A stretch of DNA of 64,000 bases from Siphonodentalium dalli (Eukaryota > Mollusca > Scaphopoda > Gadilida > Siphonodentaliidae), in NCBI GenBank assembly GCA_032622095.1, contig CP136063.1, forward strand, positions 214,911,982 to 214,975,981. Direction: 5' to 3'. Position numbers and translations under genes: made by a program. This document shows, one piece after another, positions 44,658-55,889 of this stretch. The stretch's first letter is position 1. Each line of letters begins with the position of its first letter. The notes below the pieces were generated by a model that was given only the letters and a program-made list of their open reading frames with translations, was not told the origin of the DNA and did no database searches.

Positions 44658-45018
44658 CAAGACTTGATATAGTGTGTCTGACATTTGCAGAATGAGGGTC
44701 CCCAGAGGGTTAATTTAGTGAAGCTATCCCACACGGCGGGCTACCATCACCAAATTCACCCTCTGGAAACCTCATTCTGCTTAGGCCTCCTCAACTGCTA
44801 TGGGAGACCCAGGATCAGATTGATGTTCCCCTATTGAAGTTGTTGATGCTCACCCATTAGTCACCTCCATTATGAATTGTATCTTCTGCAAATTAAGGGA
44901 TAAAGAAACTGAACAGAAGGGAAAAAGTAACTAATAACAATGCTAATTTGCAATTATTGATATTTTCCCAACAAGATGAAGCCTAAGCAGAATGAGGTTC
45001 CCAGAGGGTGAAATTAGT
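44658..45018 (+). mobile_element. E element, right end missing
   Basis: caagacttgatatagtgtgt, full interior, cut after gaggttcccagagggtgaaa. Confidence 0.75.
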
Positions 45019-45146
45019 TCAAAATTAATGCTGTTTTATTATTACATGTATTATTTATTATTATATATTTATTTAAAAAACACATTCTACAGTAAATAGT
45101 TTCAATGCACATAAAAATCAACAAAAACAAATATCTGTTCAGTGTC

Positions 45147-45661
45147 TATATCTGCACAATCGAGGTGAATGTCACCAACTACACCTGGGGAACTTTAATC
45201 TGATCCTTGGTCTCCCATAGCAGTTAACCCTTTACCCAACAAACCGGCCAAAACCGGCCAAATAAAGCTTCAACAGCCTAAAATATCTTGGGGTCTGTCT
45301 CAATAAAACCATACAAATATGGATATCATTGGAACCGGCTCATTGACCACATTGTGATGGTTACAGTTATGCCCTGTGCCAATGCATTCTCTTATATATG
45401 CGAGTCGACCATAGGTCGCCTCGCATATATAAGAGAATGCATTGGCCTAAAAAAAATCTTTTTTTAACACTTTTTATCATTTTTTTCTTACATTCTTTAA
45501 CAATTTTACAATTTTTAATGTGTTAAGCCAATGCATTCTCTTATATATGCGAGGCGACCTATGGTCGACTCGCATATATAAGAGAATGCATTGGCACATG
45601 GCCCTTCTGTTGGGTAAAGGGTTAAGGCCTAAGCAGTATGAGGTCCTCAGAAGGTGAATCC
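45147..45661 (-). mobile_element. E fragment, inverted, interrupted by B2
   Basis: gcacaatcgaggtgaatgtc, ctgatccttggtctcccata and gcag before the B2, then ggcctaagcagtatgaggtc after it. Confidence 0.75.
45224..45625 (+). mobile_element. B2 nested in E at TTAA
   Basis: TTAAccctttacccaacaaa, tail, mirrored hairpins at about 45377 and 45529, and end gttgggtaaagggTTAA. The target string gcagTTAAggcc exists uninterrupted (as its complement ggccTTAActgc) in the E copy at 569-924. Confidence 0.9.
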
Positions 45662-45718
45662 ATTTCTTTATCTTCCATTCCACTCTTCTCTTTCATTTTT
45701 TCCTGAACACCCCTCAAA

Positions 45719-45870
45719 ATGACCTGTGTCAATGCAATATCTTATATATGCGAGTCGACCATAGGTCACCTCGCATATATAAGAGAATGCATTGGCCTAA
45801 CAATAAAATATATTATTTTTTATAATTGTTAAAAAATGAAAGAAAAAATGGAAAAACAATTTTTTTTAAC
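45719..45870 (+). mobile_element. Half of a B2/B3-type interior
   Basis: One H hairpin with centre gtcgaccataggtcacc, then an AT-rich spacer; no TTAA ends found. Confidence 0.6.
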
Positions 45871-46020
45871 GGATTTATTCAGTTTAGAAACTACGAAACG
45901 CAATCGGAAAGCCCTCCCTGTTGTGATTAAAATGACCCAAGTCCCTTCCGATCGCATAATAAGTAAGCAGAAAAATTTATGAATAATACCATCACCAATA
46001 TTTGGATATTTCCGTGACTA

Positions 46021-46114
46021 AACTACGAAGACGTAGTTGTGGGCGAACAAATTAAAAACACTGATTCGGAACCGGAGTTTATATTGTGCCGACTACGATT
46101 ACGTAATCGTAGTC
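46021..46114. repeat. ACTACG palindromes
   Basis: aactacg-aaga-cgtagtt at 46021-46038 and a perfect 24 bp palindrome at 46091-46114 with the core acgattacgtaatcgt. Both lie just upstream of a TATA-like site. Dimer-binding sites or a small MITE are both possible. Confidence 0.6.
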
Positions 46115-46140
46115 AGCCGATACTAAAATGCGGAATCTGT

Positions 46141-46190
46141 GTGCGCGCACGGTGTATATATAGATTGCATCGCTAGTCACTCAGCGACTA
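46141..46190 (+). promoter_or_regulatory. Possible core promoter
   Basis: gtgcgcgcac, then ggtgtatatatagattgc (TATA at about 46155) and tcactcag about 28 bp further, an acceptable initiator. An ATG at 46197 opens a 31-codon frame (to 46292), and a donor-like gtaagt lies at 46362. No supported coding exon follows, so this is weak. Confidence 0.25.
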
Positions 46191-46384
46191 TTCATCATGC
46201 AGTGTCAACCGGCGAAATTGTTTGCACTATACAATGGATCCATAGTGAATGGTAATGCATTGCAGCAGACGATTGCATCAACTTTGTCATAATAAGAAGC
46301 TCCCAAACGTTATAAAACACTAGGCAGAACTATCTATCAGGTGTTTCATTTGTTGTTCATTGTAAGTTATTTCCAAGTTCTCAA

Positions 46385-46675
46385 TTATTCAAATATTTGA
46401 ATGCCACCATGCCGAATACAGATCACCATTATTAAGTACCTCCAAAAAGACAACACAGTTCGCAATTTAGAATGCTCTTTATTGTCTACCGCATTTGGGA
46501 GACGGAAGCATGGCCGCTCTTTATATTTAAATGTCACAATACCACATACAAAATCACCCATGACATCTCGAAATAGATCACGTTTGTAATTGAGGACGTT
46601 CTTTATTGTCACGCGGCGAAAACATGGACGCTCTTTATTAGAAGCAATCATTGTATTTTTATAGGCTAACAACAA
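46385..46675 (-). repeat. Two ~120 bp units with aataaagagcg motifs
   Basis: On the minus strand aataaagagcgtccatg, aataaagaacgtcc, ataaagagcggccatg and aataaagagcattc recur. The frame spanning them (96 codons) repeats KERPCFR twice. It may be a broken tandem repeat rather than a gene. Confidence 0.45.
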
Positions 46676-47679
46676 TTAAAAACTTCCTCTTTAGAAAGTC
46701 AATATCTACCATTCAAAATGAAAAAAAAAAACGAACAACAAACTCAAACTGAAAAACAAAGCCCGGCTAGCCTTCAATTTAAAAAAAATGTTGTTATGCC
46801 AAAGTGCATGCCTAATTAATAAATATTGTAGTTTCGATAGTCTGTTGTGTATTCGAGTGAAATTCTTTTGTGTATGTACTGATCGTATCTTGACTGGAAG
46901 GATTTTAGCAGACGGTTCGCAGTCGTGCACTTCTCCACACAAAATGTTTCGTGTGAAGAAACAGACAGGAACATTATTGTGACGACTATAAGCCATCATG
47001 ATGCATGTACTAGTATAATAACCATCACCTTTTTAATCAAACCCCATTTGTGTTTAATTGTTCTCCTATATCGCACAACGGAATGAGACGAGTATATAAA
47101 CTAGCTTCCGAAATTTGTACCATACAACGAAGAAGCCAGAACGCCCAACTTGCATTCTTTCAGAAACAGTTCAATTTAGTTTCGCACGAAATTCTGCTCG
47201 CTCATTGCATTTCTGCATAAATTAATCTCATTTCACGCAACTTTTATCGCTTCAAAGTACATTTTAGCCACCATTATTCATTATACAATCTAACATTCTA
47301 GCAAATCCAGTTCATAATAAGCACATTCAAACAATTTTATTCAATGATCGCTAGTTATCGTTTAAAGGTAATTAATAACCGGCGACTGCAATATATATTT
47401 GTATACGTAATTTATCAACTCGTTACGCGATTGGCGGAATTATTTCAAGCTCCACCCACTGCTGTCACCGGTAAGCAAATCAATTAACTTACCACGGCAA
47501 TGGAGCTGATCGGTCATGTGATCGCACTCACGTGACTTGCACTTCGGATACTTCCGCGATTTTTTTTTATCATAATAATAAAAATACTATTTCTCGATTT
47601 TGAATTTTCTTGGCGAAATGGGTCTATTAGACATATATAATTAGTATTATGACGACAAAAAAAATATTTTTTTGACAAA
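46676..47679. other. Low-repeat stretch, no gene recognised
   Basis: More CpG than neighbours. A second TATA-like string, gagtatataaactagc, lies at about 47090. No frame I can support. Confidence 0.4.
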
Positions 47680-47786
47680 CTAATTCCTTTAAAGAATGTA
47701 AGAAATAATGATAAAAAATGATATTTTTTTTTTTAAAGAATGTAAGAAAAAATGATAAAAATTGATAAAGAATGTAAGAAAAATTA
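47680..47786 (+). repeat. B2-type spacer fragments
   Basis: aaagaatgtaagaaataatg, aaagaatgtaagaaaaaatg and aaagaatgtaagaaaaatta: three reiterations of the B2/B3 spacer motif without hairpins. Confidence 0.55.
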
Positions 47787-47849
47787 TCAAAAATATACAC
47801 TTTTATAACTGGGTGGGAGAATTCATTTAGTATTAAAAGAAAGGGTTAA
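47787..47849 (+). mobile_element. B4 right end
   Basis: atatacacttttataactgg, tgggagaattcatttagtat and aaagggTTAA. The TTAA is shared with the next B3. Confidence 0.65.
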
Positions 47850-48102
47850 CCCTTTCAGTGCCAGGGGCCGATCTCATCGGCCCTAATTTACGGTCTGTAA
47901 AATCGGTCCTAAAAACATTTAAAAAAAAAATTTGTAAACAATTGTGAAAAATAATAACAAATGATGAAAAATTGTTAGGCCAATGCATTCTCTTATATAT
48001 GCGAGGCGACCTATGGTCGACTCGCATATATAAGAGAGAGAATGCATTGGCACAGGGTATATGGGTTGATACAAAAATCGCACCTGGCACTCAAAGGGTT
48101 AA
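47846..48102 (+). mobile_element. B3 element, complete, one H hairpin
   Basis: TTAAccctttcagtgccagg, ggccgatctcatcggccc, acggtctgtaaaatcgg, AT spacer, hairpin at about 47980-48050 (with an extra ga pair), gggttgatacaaaaatcgca and ctggcactcaaagggTTAA. Confidence 0.9.
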
Positions 48103-48375
48103 ACACAAAAAAAGACAGGAATAGCCATCTTAATCATGATCAGTTTGCAACTAACAGCACACCTATTATTAAAATATTGTTCAATATACAAATGTACATG
48201 CTTTTCCTCGATTTGTTCAGATTAGCCAAAGACCACGAAAATGACAACTTTAGAAAACATAACCGTAATTTTTCTTAACCGCATCAGTTTGCCCTACCAG
48301 CATCATATCAATTCAGCAGGACCCACCAGCATCGTAGTACATTAGCAGGACCACTTAACGAGGGGTGTGTACTAG
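48103..48375 (+). repeat. Block D1, copy 1
   Basis: aaaaaagacaggaatagcca, caactaacagcacacctatt, cctcgatttgttcagattag and ggacccaccagcatcgtagt recur at 51185-51450. Confidence 0.8.
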
Positions 48376-48466
48376 TATATAGAATATATGGTTAAAGAAG
48401 GGTTAAGAACACTGTAACCCTGTATCTATAATATGCGCATCGGTTTGTGAGAGAATACACGGTTAA
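48376..48466 (+). repeat. Repeat J, interrupted by B2
   Basis: ggttaagaacactgtaaccc, tgtatctataatatgcgcat, cggtttgtgagagaatacac and ggTTAA. It continues as TTAAagaagggTTAA after the B2. Related units are at 51708-51756 and 52497-52612. Confidence 0.6.
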
Positions 48467-48853
48467 CCCTTTACCCAACAAAACCGGCCAAATAAAGCTT
48501 CAACAGCCTAAAATATCTTCGGTCTGTCTCAATAACACCATACAAATATGGATATCATTGGAACCGGCTCCTTGACCACATTGTGATAGTTACAGTTATG
48601 CCCTGTGCCAATGCATTCTCTTATATATGCGAGTCGACCATAGGTCGCCTGGCATATATAAGAGAATGCATTGGCCTAAAAAAAATCTTTTTATAATACT
48701 TTTTACCATTTTTTCTTACATTCTTTAACAATTTTATAATTTTTAATGTGTTAAGCCAATGCATTCTCTTATATATGCGAGGCGACCTATGGTCGACTCG
48801 CATATATAAGAGAATGCATTGGCACAGGGCCCTTCTGTTGGGTAAAGGGTTAA
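48463..48853 (+). mobile_element. B2 element nested in J
   Basis: TTAAccctttacccaacaaa with one ccggccaaaa unit missing, tail, mirrored hairpins at about 48605 and 48755, and end gttgggtaaagggTTAA. Confidence 0.9.
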
Positions 48854-48860
48854 AGAAGGG

Positions 48861-49068
48861 TTAACCCTTCCATGACTGGGGCTTCCTGAAATTTTTCGAA
48901 AAAACCCTGTGCCTATGCATTTTCTTATATATGCTAGTCTCGCATATATAAGAGAATACATTGGCCTAACAATATTTACCTTGACCTTGTAAGCCAGTGC
49001 ATTCTCTTATCTATGCGAGGCTCCTTTTGGGAGACTCCCATATATAAGACAATTCACTCGTTCTCATA
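48861..49068 (+). mobile_element. B1, right end lost
   Basis: TTAAcccttccatgactggg, two hairpins (the first lacking its centre), cut after agacaattcactcg. It starts 7 bp after the B2. Confidence 0.75.
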
Positions 49069-50252
49069 TACCCCATCATCACACACTTAAGTATAACTAA
49101 GCATGTTCTAATATAGGAATTTACCTAGCAGCCCATGTTCCGCAGGTCGAATATATAAAAACACAACAACGTGTTTCGATCGGTGCTGTAATTACTCAAT
49201 TGGCACTTGTCAAACTCAATGTTCAGGGAAATTGAACTCATTCAGCGAGATCTATACAACATAGTATTATGATTTTAATGGTATAGGGGATTAGTAGTGC
49301 AATCATTTACACTGTGTTTGCTCTTTTAAACAAATTTTTTCAACCGTGGTACAAATTAAAACTGATAGATAATATAATGTCGCGCGCAAATAACCCGATA
49401 TTACGAGACAATACCTTATGTCCTCCGTAAGATAACGATACAAGACGTATCAATGGGATGCCTTCATGCAGTTAATAGTTTCCATAAATGAAATATTCAA
49501 TAGATACTTTCATCAAAATTTATATTTTCTGATGGAACAAAAATAATTATGCCGATTGCTTTAATATTTGAAATCTTTTCATTGATCATATATGTTTTTA
49601 CCAAGACTCAAAGGAAAAATCAGTGAGCTATGAATGAATCCGTAGAGGCTGAAAAAACTATATCACAATGTATTCCTTCTGTGTGGGGTGGATTTATCAG
49701 ATCGTAATGCCAGCTGGGATTTTTCCACACAATATGCAATAAAGTTCAATAGGATTCAAGGACAATGTTAAAGATAAATGCATTTGATATGAATACAACA
49801 TCGTCTCTCATTTAACTCCGTGTAAACATGTTTATTTCAGGTTGATTTACATCTATTGCCAGCAAATTTCCATGGTAACGTCAAATTGTGACTATTTAAC
49901 TGTTGAAGTAATTCCACGAATCGATAGCCGACCTACATCGTTAATACCGCTGGACCCTTCGTTAATTATGAAAACCAAATTTCATAAATCACGAAGGTCC
50001 AGTTTAAATCGCATTAAGTGATTCCGGCCGGATCAGACACAAGATACATGATTACTCATGGACCTCGGCAATTTGTACAATCAGCCGACAAATTGGAGAA
50101 TCCGATGAATTTTTTTTCTGGGAGAAAAAAGCGAGATAGATGGGCATGTCCAGTGAAATTATTTTGTATGAATTATCCATGGAGTATGGAGGATATTGAT
50201 TTTGCAATATGTCGGAAGCAGCGAAGCTCGAGGAAGCTGATGGTCAGTGGGA
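49069..50252. other. Low-repeat stretch, no gene recognised
   Basis: A 96-codon frame beginning with GTG at 50018 matches nothing I recognise and is not called. Confidence 0.4.
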
Positions 50253-50504
50253 GAAGTGATAGCTGCTCTGATCATCATGGGACACCATCTTATAATCACA
50301 AAATTTAACTCTTTCAATCCGAAGATTGCTCATTCACAAAAATCTTGGATCACAAATTCTGCCCCATGGGAATTGAACCAGCTTCATATTCAGCTGGGCA
50401 GCTTATTGCACTATGTATATTTTTTTTTTATCAGAGAAGTGATAGCCGCTCTGGTCATCATAAGACGCCATTTTATAATCACATAATTTAACTCTTTCAA
50501 TCTG
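50253..50504 (+). repeat. ~70 bp direct repeat around a tRNA-like core
   Basis: gagaagtgatagctgctctg at 50251 and gagaagtgatagccgctctg at about 50434 each lead into ttataatcaca and atttaactctttcaatc. About 110 bp separates the copies. Confidence 0.7.
50341..50412 (-). repeat. tRNA-related SINE head (possible)
   Basis: On the minus strand tagtgcaataag resembles an A box and, about 30 bp on, ggttcaattcc fits the B box. Spacing is right for a polymerase III promoter, but no cloverleaf forms. Confidence 0.3.
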
Positions 50505-50902
50505 TTGGTCTCACTTCAAAAAACAACGTTATTTAAAAAAAATAAATTATTATTGAAATCACCTATATATACACAATTTCACCCCAAAAAAACATTGTAA
50601 TAAAGGTAATTAAAGTTGTTGTTCCTGTTTTCGTTTGGGCGAGGGAGGACATATCAGATAAGGTTAGAATAGAAAAGAATAGTGAAGAGAGTGGGGTTCA
50701 TAAAATAAAAAATTATGTAAGTACCATTTTAGAGCTTGTTGCTGGTAGGACAAAGTATTGCTGTTAAGAAAATGTACCGTTATTTTTTCTAAAGTTTTTG
50801 TTTGGCTAATCTGAACAAATTGAGGAAAAGACAGTCTCTGAATGAATTCTTTAAACATTCAAGAACTGATATACTTTAAGATATTTCAACAATGCCTGTG
50901 CT
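50505..50902. other. No gene recognised
   Basis: No supported feature. Confidence 0.4.
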
Positions 50903-51450
50903 CCTAACAGCACACCCATTATTAAAATATTTTACACTATACAAATGTACATGCTTATCCTCGATTTGTTCAGATTAGTCAAAGACTATACGGTCTGTAA
51001 AATCGGCCCTAAAAAAAAAAAAATTGTAAAAAATAATAACAAATGATGAAAAATTGTTAGGCCAATGCATTCTCTTATATATGCGAGGCGACCTATGGTC
51101 GACTCGCATATATAAGAGAGAGAATGCATTGGCACAGGGTATATGGGTTGATACAAAAATCGCACCTGGCACTCAAAGGGTTAAACCCCAAAAAAGACAG
51201 GAATAGCCATCTTAATCATGATCAGTTTGCAACTAACAGCACACCTATTATTAAAATATTGTTCAATATACAAATGTACATGCTTATCCTCGATTTGTTC
51301 AGATTAGTCAAAGACTGCGAAAATGACAACTTTAGAAAACAGAACGTTAACTTTTTGTAACAGCATCAGTTTGCTCTACCAGCATTATAACACTTCATCA
51401 GGACCCACCAACATCATAGTAAATTAGCAGAACCACTTAACACAGGGTGT
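50903..51450 (+). repeat. Block D1, copies 2 (partial) and 3
   Basis: 50903-50985 (ctaacagcacacccattatt to gattagtcaaagact) joins directly to atacggtctgtaaaatcgg inside B3. After that B3, the whole D1 block follows (51185-51450). Confidence 0.75.
50986..51184 (+). mobile_element. B3, left end replaced
   Basis: Starts at acggtctgtaaaatcggccc without a TTAA terminus, then spacer, H hairpin with the same extra ga pair as the 47846 copy, and end ctggcactcaaagggTTAA. Confidence 0.85.
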
Positions 51451-51451
51451 G

Positions 51452-51707
51452 TACAGTAATGCTCTAATTAATCGACTCCTTAACCACAGCAGAATTATGG
51501 GAAACTTTTCAGGATTTAGTCGGAAATATGGCTTGTTGCCATTCATCGGAAAGCTCTCCCCGAGAGCTTTCCGATGAATGGCAACAAGCCATATTTCCCT
51601 GAGAGCTTTCCGATGAATGGCAACAAGCCATATTTCCGACTAAATCCTGAAAAGTTACCCATAATTCTGCTGTGGTTAAGGAGTCGATTTATTAGAGCAT
51701 TACTGTA
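51452..51707 (+). mobile_element. P MITE with a partial third arm
   Basis: TAcagtaatgctctaattaa to agcattactgTA. Between arms, gagagctttccgatgaatgg is present twice. Both ends share the variant ctctaattaat / atttattagag. Confidence 0.85.
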
Positions 51708-51756
51708 CCCTGTATCTATAATAAGCGCATCTGTTAGTGTGAGAATACATGGTTAT
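51708..51756 (+). repeat. Repeat J unit
   Basis: ccctgtatctataataagcg, catctgttagtgtgagaata and catggtta. Confidence 0.5.
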
Positions 51757-52496
51757 GGCTCCATGACTGGAGCTTTCTGAAATGTTTTGAAAAACCCTGT
51801 GCCAATGCATTCTCTTAAATATGCAATCACCACAGGGAGCCTTGCATATAAGACTAGCTGGTGGGCCCGACTTCGTCCGGGCTGTTTCCCCTCTGCTTTC
51901 ATCCGTCGAAAGGCGCGATTTGACCTTGAATTGGCCATTTTGAAGGTCAAGGTCAGGTTGGTGTCACGATTTGACCCGTCCAAAACACTCCCCGGACAAA
52001 AGGACCCCTAGATATCAAATTTTGTCGATATCCATCCGTGTTACCCGATTTGACCTTGAATTAACCATTTTGAAGGTCAAGGTCAGATCGGTGTCACGAT
52101 TTGACCCGTCCAAAACACTCCCCGGACAAAAGTATCCCATAGGTATCAAATTTCCTCGAAATCCGTCAGTTTTACCCGATTTGACCTTGAATTGACCATT
52201 TTGAAGGTCATGGTCAGGTAGGGGTCATGATTTGACCCGTCCAAAACACTCCATGGACAAAAATAACCCAATGTATCAAATTTCGTCGAAATCCGTCTGG
52301 CAGTTTTTCCGGCCATTGCTAATAAACAGACAGACAAATATAAGTCCCAAAATATATATTAGATAATACATTGGCCTAACAATATTTATCTTGACCTTGA
52401 AAGCCAGTGCATTCTCTTATATATGCGAGGCTCCCACATATATAAGAGAATGCACTGGCACAGGATCATTAATGCTGCACCATAATGAAAGGGGAC
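51757..52496 (+). mobile_element. B1 element interrupted by F
   Basis: ggctccatgactggagcttt, first hairpin cut at gcatataaga, resuming at ataatacattggcctaacaa. Second hairpin at about 52402-52460, ending ttaatgctgcaccataatga. Confidence 0.75.
51855..52360 (+). mobile_element. F-like element nested in B1, three ~127 bp units
   Basis: ctagctggtgggcccgactt and cgtccgggctg start. gatttgaccttgaatt recurs at about 51918, 52049 and 52177, each with ccattttgaaggtcaaggtc and gacccgtccaaaacactcc. It ends caaaatatatattag. Confidence 0.65.
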
Positions 52497-52612
52497 CACA
52501 TAGCCTGGATCTATAAGATGGACATTGTTAGTGCGAGAATACATGGTTAAAGAATGGTTAAGATCACATACCCTAGATCTATAATACGCACATCGGTTAG
52601 TGTGAACCACCA
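52497..52612 (+). repeat. Repeat J, two tandem units
   Basis: ctggatctataagatggaca / gtgcgagaatacatggttaa and ctagatctataatacgcaca / gttagtgtgaacc. Confidence 0.55.
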
Positions 52613-53735
52613 CTGAGCATCACCTATTGTTTGCACAGCGGCCGCCACCGTAGCATCTAATTTCACAAAACTGCCGATAAAACTCTGTGAATAACATGAA
52701 AAACAGTGAAAGTGAAATATCGATTTCAAAAATCAAAACTTCATCCTGATGCATAAAACGTTATAATAATTATCATCAATTCCGCACACGCGTCAAAAAT
52801 TCTATATTATAAGACACTGGTGTAATTTGATTTGAGTAACATGAGTGATACTTCGATTGCATATTTTGTTTATGAAAACACAGGGCTGTGATTCGGAATA
52901 GCTTAGCATCGTTATTTAAATCGCTTGCAGAACAGTACTGACATTGATGCAATTGACTCGTAAAGGAAATGTCATTCTACTATGAAATTTTCTCGACTAC
53001 GTTGCAATAAAATATTCCTTTGCGTAATTTGATTTCAGCATTCGCGTCATTTAAATTTCACAAAAACTCGATGAAGATGAATACGGCCTGACAGCATTTC
53101 AATATTGAGCCGGCAATTTAAGAAATGTTAAATTTTTGTAGCTGTCAGATACTAAATTGGCAAATCAATCAATCATTGGTTTTTTTTCTTCTCCAACTAT
53201 AGTCTGGTATCTGCGCACATGGTGTACTTTTTAAGTGAGATATGACCCGGGCGATGAGTGTGTAATGCATTGTGGGGTTTTTTAATGAGTCGATGAAATT
53301 TGTATCAATATTTCGCTATCAATCGAGCTATTGATGCAAACTTCAGCTTCATTACTGACAATTAATATTGTTAACTGATTGATTTCCCTTCGTTAACAGG
53401 AAAGATAATTGGAAATTTGAATATATGATGAATTAAACTCATCAGTATTAACCCTCTTCTGGCTCAGACCTGTTATATTTTGTGTTTAAATCTGCTTTAT
53501 TCTGCTCATCAGTTTAAAATAAAAGGAAATTTCAAAAGGATGATCTTGGAGTCGTTAATGAGATATCATTTTTAATGTATTGATTGATTTTTTTAAATGT
53601 TGAGAAATGTCTTGTAATTTTACAATTGAGGTCATTGAAAACCCCTCAAAATTGTTGAGAAATAACCTTTAATGGCCTTGAAGTTTTATATGTCTGGTTT
53701 AAAAAACATGACGTATTATGTTATTGGTCTTGATG
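52613..53735. other. No gene recognised
   Basis: Includes a gcggccgccacc patch at about 52640 but no frame or repeat I can assign. Confidence 0.4.
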
Positions 53736-53880
53736 TCAATCTGTCTTGTCATCCGTCCGTTCAGTTTATTAGCACTAGTTATGGCCCTTTTTGTTGGAAC
53801 TTGCAGTCAAATTTTCGTTTCTGGATGATAACTTTAGTAAGTCAGAACTGATTCGGTAAGTTCCAAGGTACTTTCTGAAA
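53736..53880 (+). repeat. F-type fragment
   Basis: catccgtccgttcagtttat, tagttatggccctttttgt and ggatgataactttagtaagt. Confidence 0.5.
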
Positions 53881-54467
53881 TGCCCTGCTTCAAATGGCCA
53901 ACCTCTAAAAGTTTTGAGCTTGGATTAGTAGCAAACTTTGAACAGATGTATTGGTTTCTTGTGCTAATTAACAGTGAAATGTTGTTAATTTCCTCAATTT
54001 ATTCTGTAATAATGACCAATGTCATATGCTCTCTGATGCCATAGGAATTTAGCCTGGCATGAATTGAAACATGTTTCTCATAATAATCACATCTTGGTTT
54101 GATTTTCATTGGGCCCCACAACTCATGCTCTAAAATTAATGATGCCTTGTGACTCCTATTAAAATCTTGACCCTTGTAAACCTTGGTTAAGTAGAGTTGT
54201 GACTTTAGCCAAATTCAGTGCCAAATATCTGTATCAAAGACATGTGCTGTGTATTATTTCACTAGAAAATTAATGCAAATAGTTTATACAACTGGACACT
54301 GATCTGGTATCTGTGTGTGTGATGTCCAGATTTTGATGGATGCTTGTATTGATACAAGCATAATTGAAGTATTAGTAATTAGCATACATATCTGGTATGG
54401 TCACTCTATGATTAGTTTATATTTAACCCATGGTTACCATGGGACCTTGAAAGCCTGGATAGCCATG
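53881..54467. other. No gene recognised
   Basis: No supported feature. Confidence 0.4.
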
Positions 54468-54669
54468 TAAAATAATGCCCTAAATAATCGACTCCTTAAC
54501 CACAGTAGAATTATGGATAACTTTTCAGGATTTAGTCGGAAATATGGCTTGTTGCCATTCATCGGAAAGCTCTCATTGAGAGCTTTCCGATGAATGGCAA
54601 CAAGCCATATTTCCGACTAAATCCTGAAAAAGTACCCATAATTCTGCTGTGGTTAAGGAGTTGATCATT
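54468..54669 (+). mobile_element. P MITE, right terminus lost
   Basis: TAaaataatgccctaaataa to gtggttaaggagttgatcat. Arms around gctctcattgagagc are nearly perfect. The last ~15 bp are absent. Confidence 0.85.
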
Positions 54670-54984
54670 TTGGTTAATTAAAAAAAAATTGCCTAGGCCA
54701 TAAATATTTCCTTGGCTAAAAAGCCTGGGACCCACATATGCACATACATGTAATTGCAATCTCTACACATACAAGTATAACTTCAATTCACAAAATTAGA
54801 ACTCTGCCTGTTATCATCCATGGCATTGGCAGACCTTGATTGGGTCTGGCTTTAATAATAATGCTGATTATCAAAATACATGTGTAATAATTGTCATTGG
54901 CATTCAACAATGAATTTTTGCTGTCTGCAGACTTCCACAATGTGGCACTAAGACAATATCTGCAGCAATTTGTTTCAATTTTGC

Positions 54985-55100
54985 ACAAAACATTGGCAGG
55001 TTCTGAGATTTGTCTTGGCCAAAAATTTGCCGATGACATTTCTTTTTGCCTTGTCATTTGCCTTGGCTCAGCCGATAGCCGATGCTAATTGACAGGGCTG
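54985..55100 (-). repeat. Dispersed repeat pair with 17625-17755
   Basis: Minus strand: atcggctatcggctgagcca, ggcaaaaagaaatgtcatcg and gcaaatttttggccaagac. Confidence 0.5.
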
Positions 55101-55294
55101 TGGCCATGTATGATAAGTAACCATTCAAGGCCTGGAAATTGCTTAGATTAACACTATAACGAACCTTTAACTTTTTCTGCACTAAATGGATTCTCCCATT
55201 CTAATCACACTGTGTATCTTTAAGAGCTAAATATATCCCTTCTGATAATATGTCTAAGAATTATTATGGCCCTTACCATTGATTCCTGGTACCC

Positions 55295-55511
55295 TACAGT
55301 AACGCCCTAATTAATCGACTCCCTAACCACAGCAGAATTATGGGTAACTTTTCAGGATTTAGTTGGAAATATGGCTTGTTGCCATTCATCGGAAAGCTCT
55401 CGGGGAGAGCTTTCCGATGAATGGCAACAAGCCATATTTCCGACTAAATCCTGAAAAGTTACCCATAATTCTGCTGTGGTAGAGGAGTTGATTAATTAGA
55501 GCGTTACTGTA
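55295..55511 (+). mobile_element. P MITE, full length
   Basis: TAcagtaacgccctaattaa to agcgttactgTA, centre gctctcggggagagc. The cgcc / gcgt change occurs on both ends. Confidence 0.9.
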
Positions 55512-55889
55512 GCTTCAGAATAACATCCCTGACGAGGAGGCTTTAGCTCTTTTATTTTTGATTCCGCTTCATCCACTTTTGAGTGTTAATTCGGTGAAGT
55601 GGAGATAGTTTTGGCGTACTCTGCATAATAGTTATGAATAAAATTCATTTGAGCCATTAAAAAAGATATTAATGGGGGCCAAGAAACGTGAAGTGAATTT
55701 ATAAAAGGGGCCAAGCGCTGAAGTGTGAGTCTCTCCAAGCGTCATTAAAAGGTAAATTAGTTTTAGCGCATTTTTAAATCACTCTATACATACAGGCCTA
55801 ACCTTCAAGTGTTTGATGGAAACTTGTGAATAAAACTGAATGTCTCTGATGTAATTTCCCATAATGAGCTTCAGAATTAACCCTATAGC
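55512..55889. other. No gene recognised
   Basis: No supported feature. Confidence 0.4.

Noticed and set aside
47085-47130. gagtatataaactagc as a promoter
   Set aside because: TATA-like strings are expected in AT-rich DNA, and no exon-like frame follows.
50018-50308. 96-codon frame
   Set aside because: Starts with GTG, no recognisable motif, and its end runs into the ~70 bp direct repeat.
4213-54759. Frames with LNPEKLPIILLWL or NHSRIMGNFSGFSRKYG
   Set aside because: These are the two strands of the P palindrome, not a protein family.
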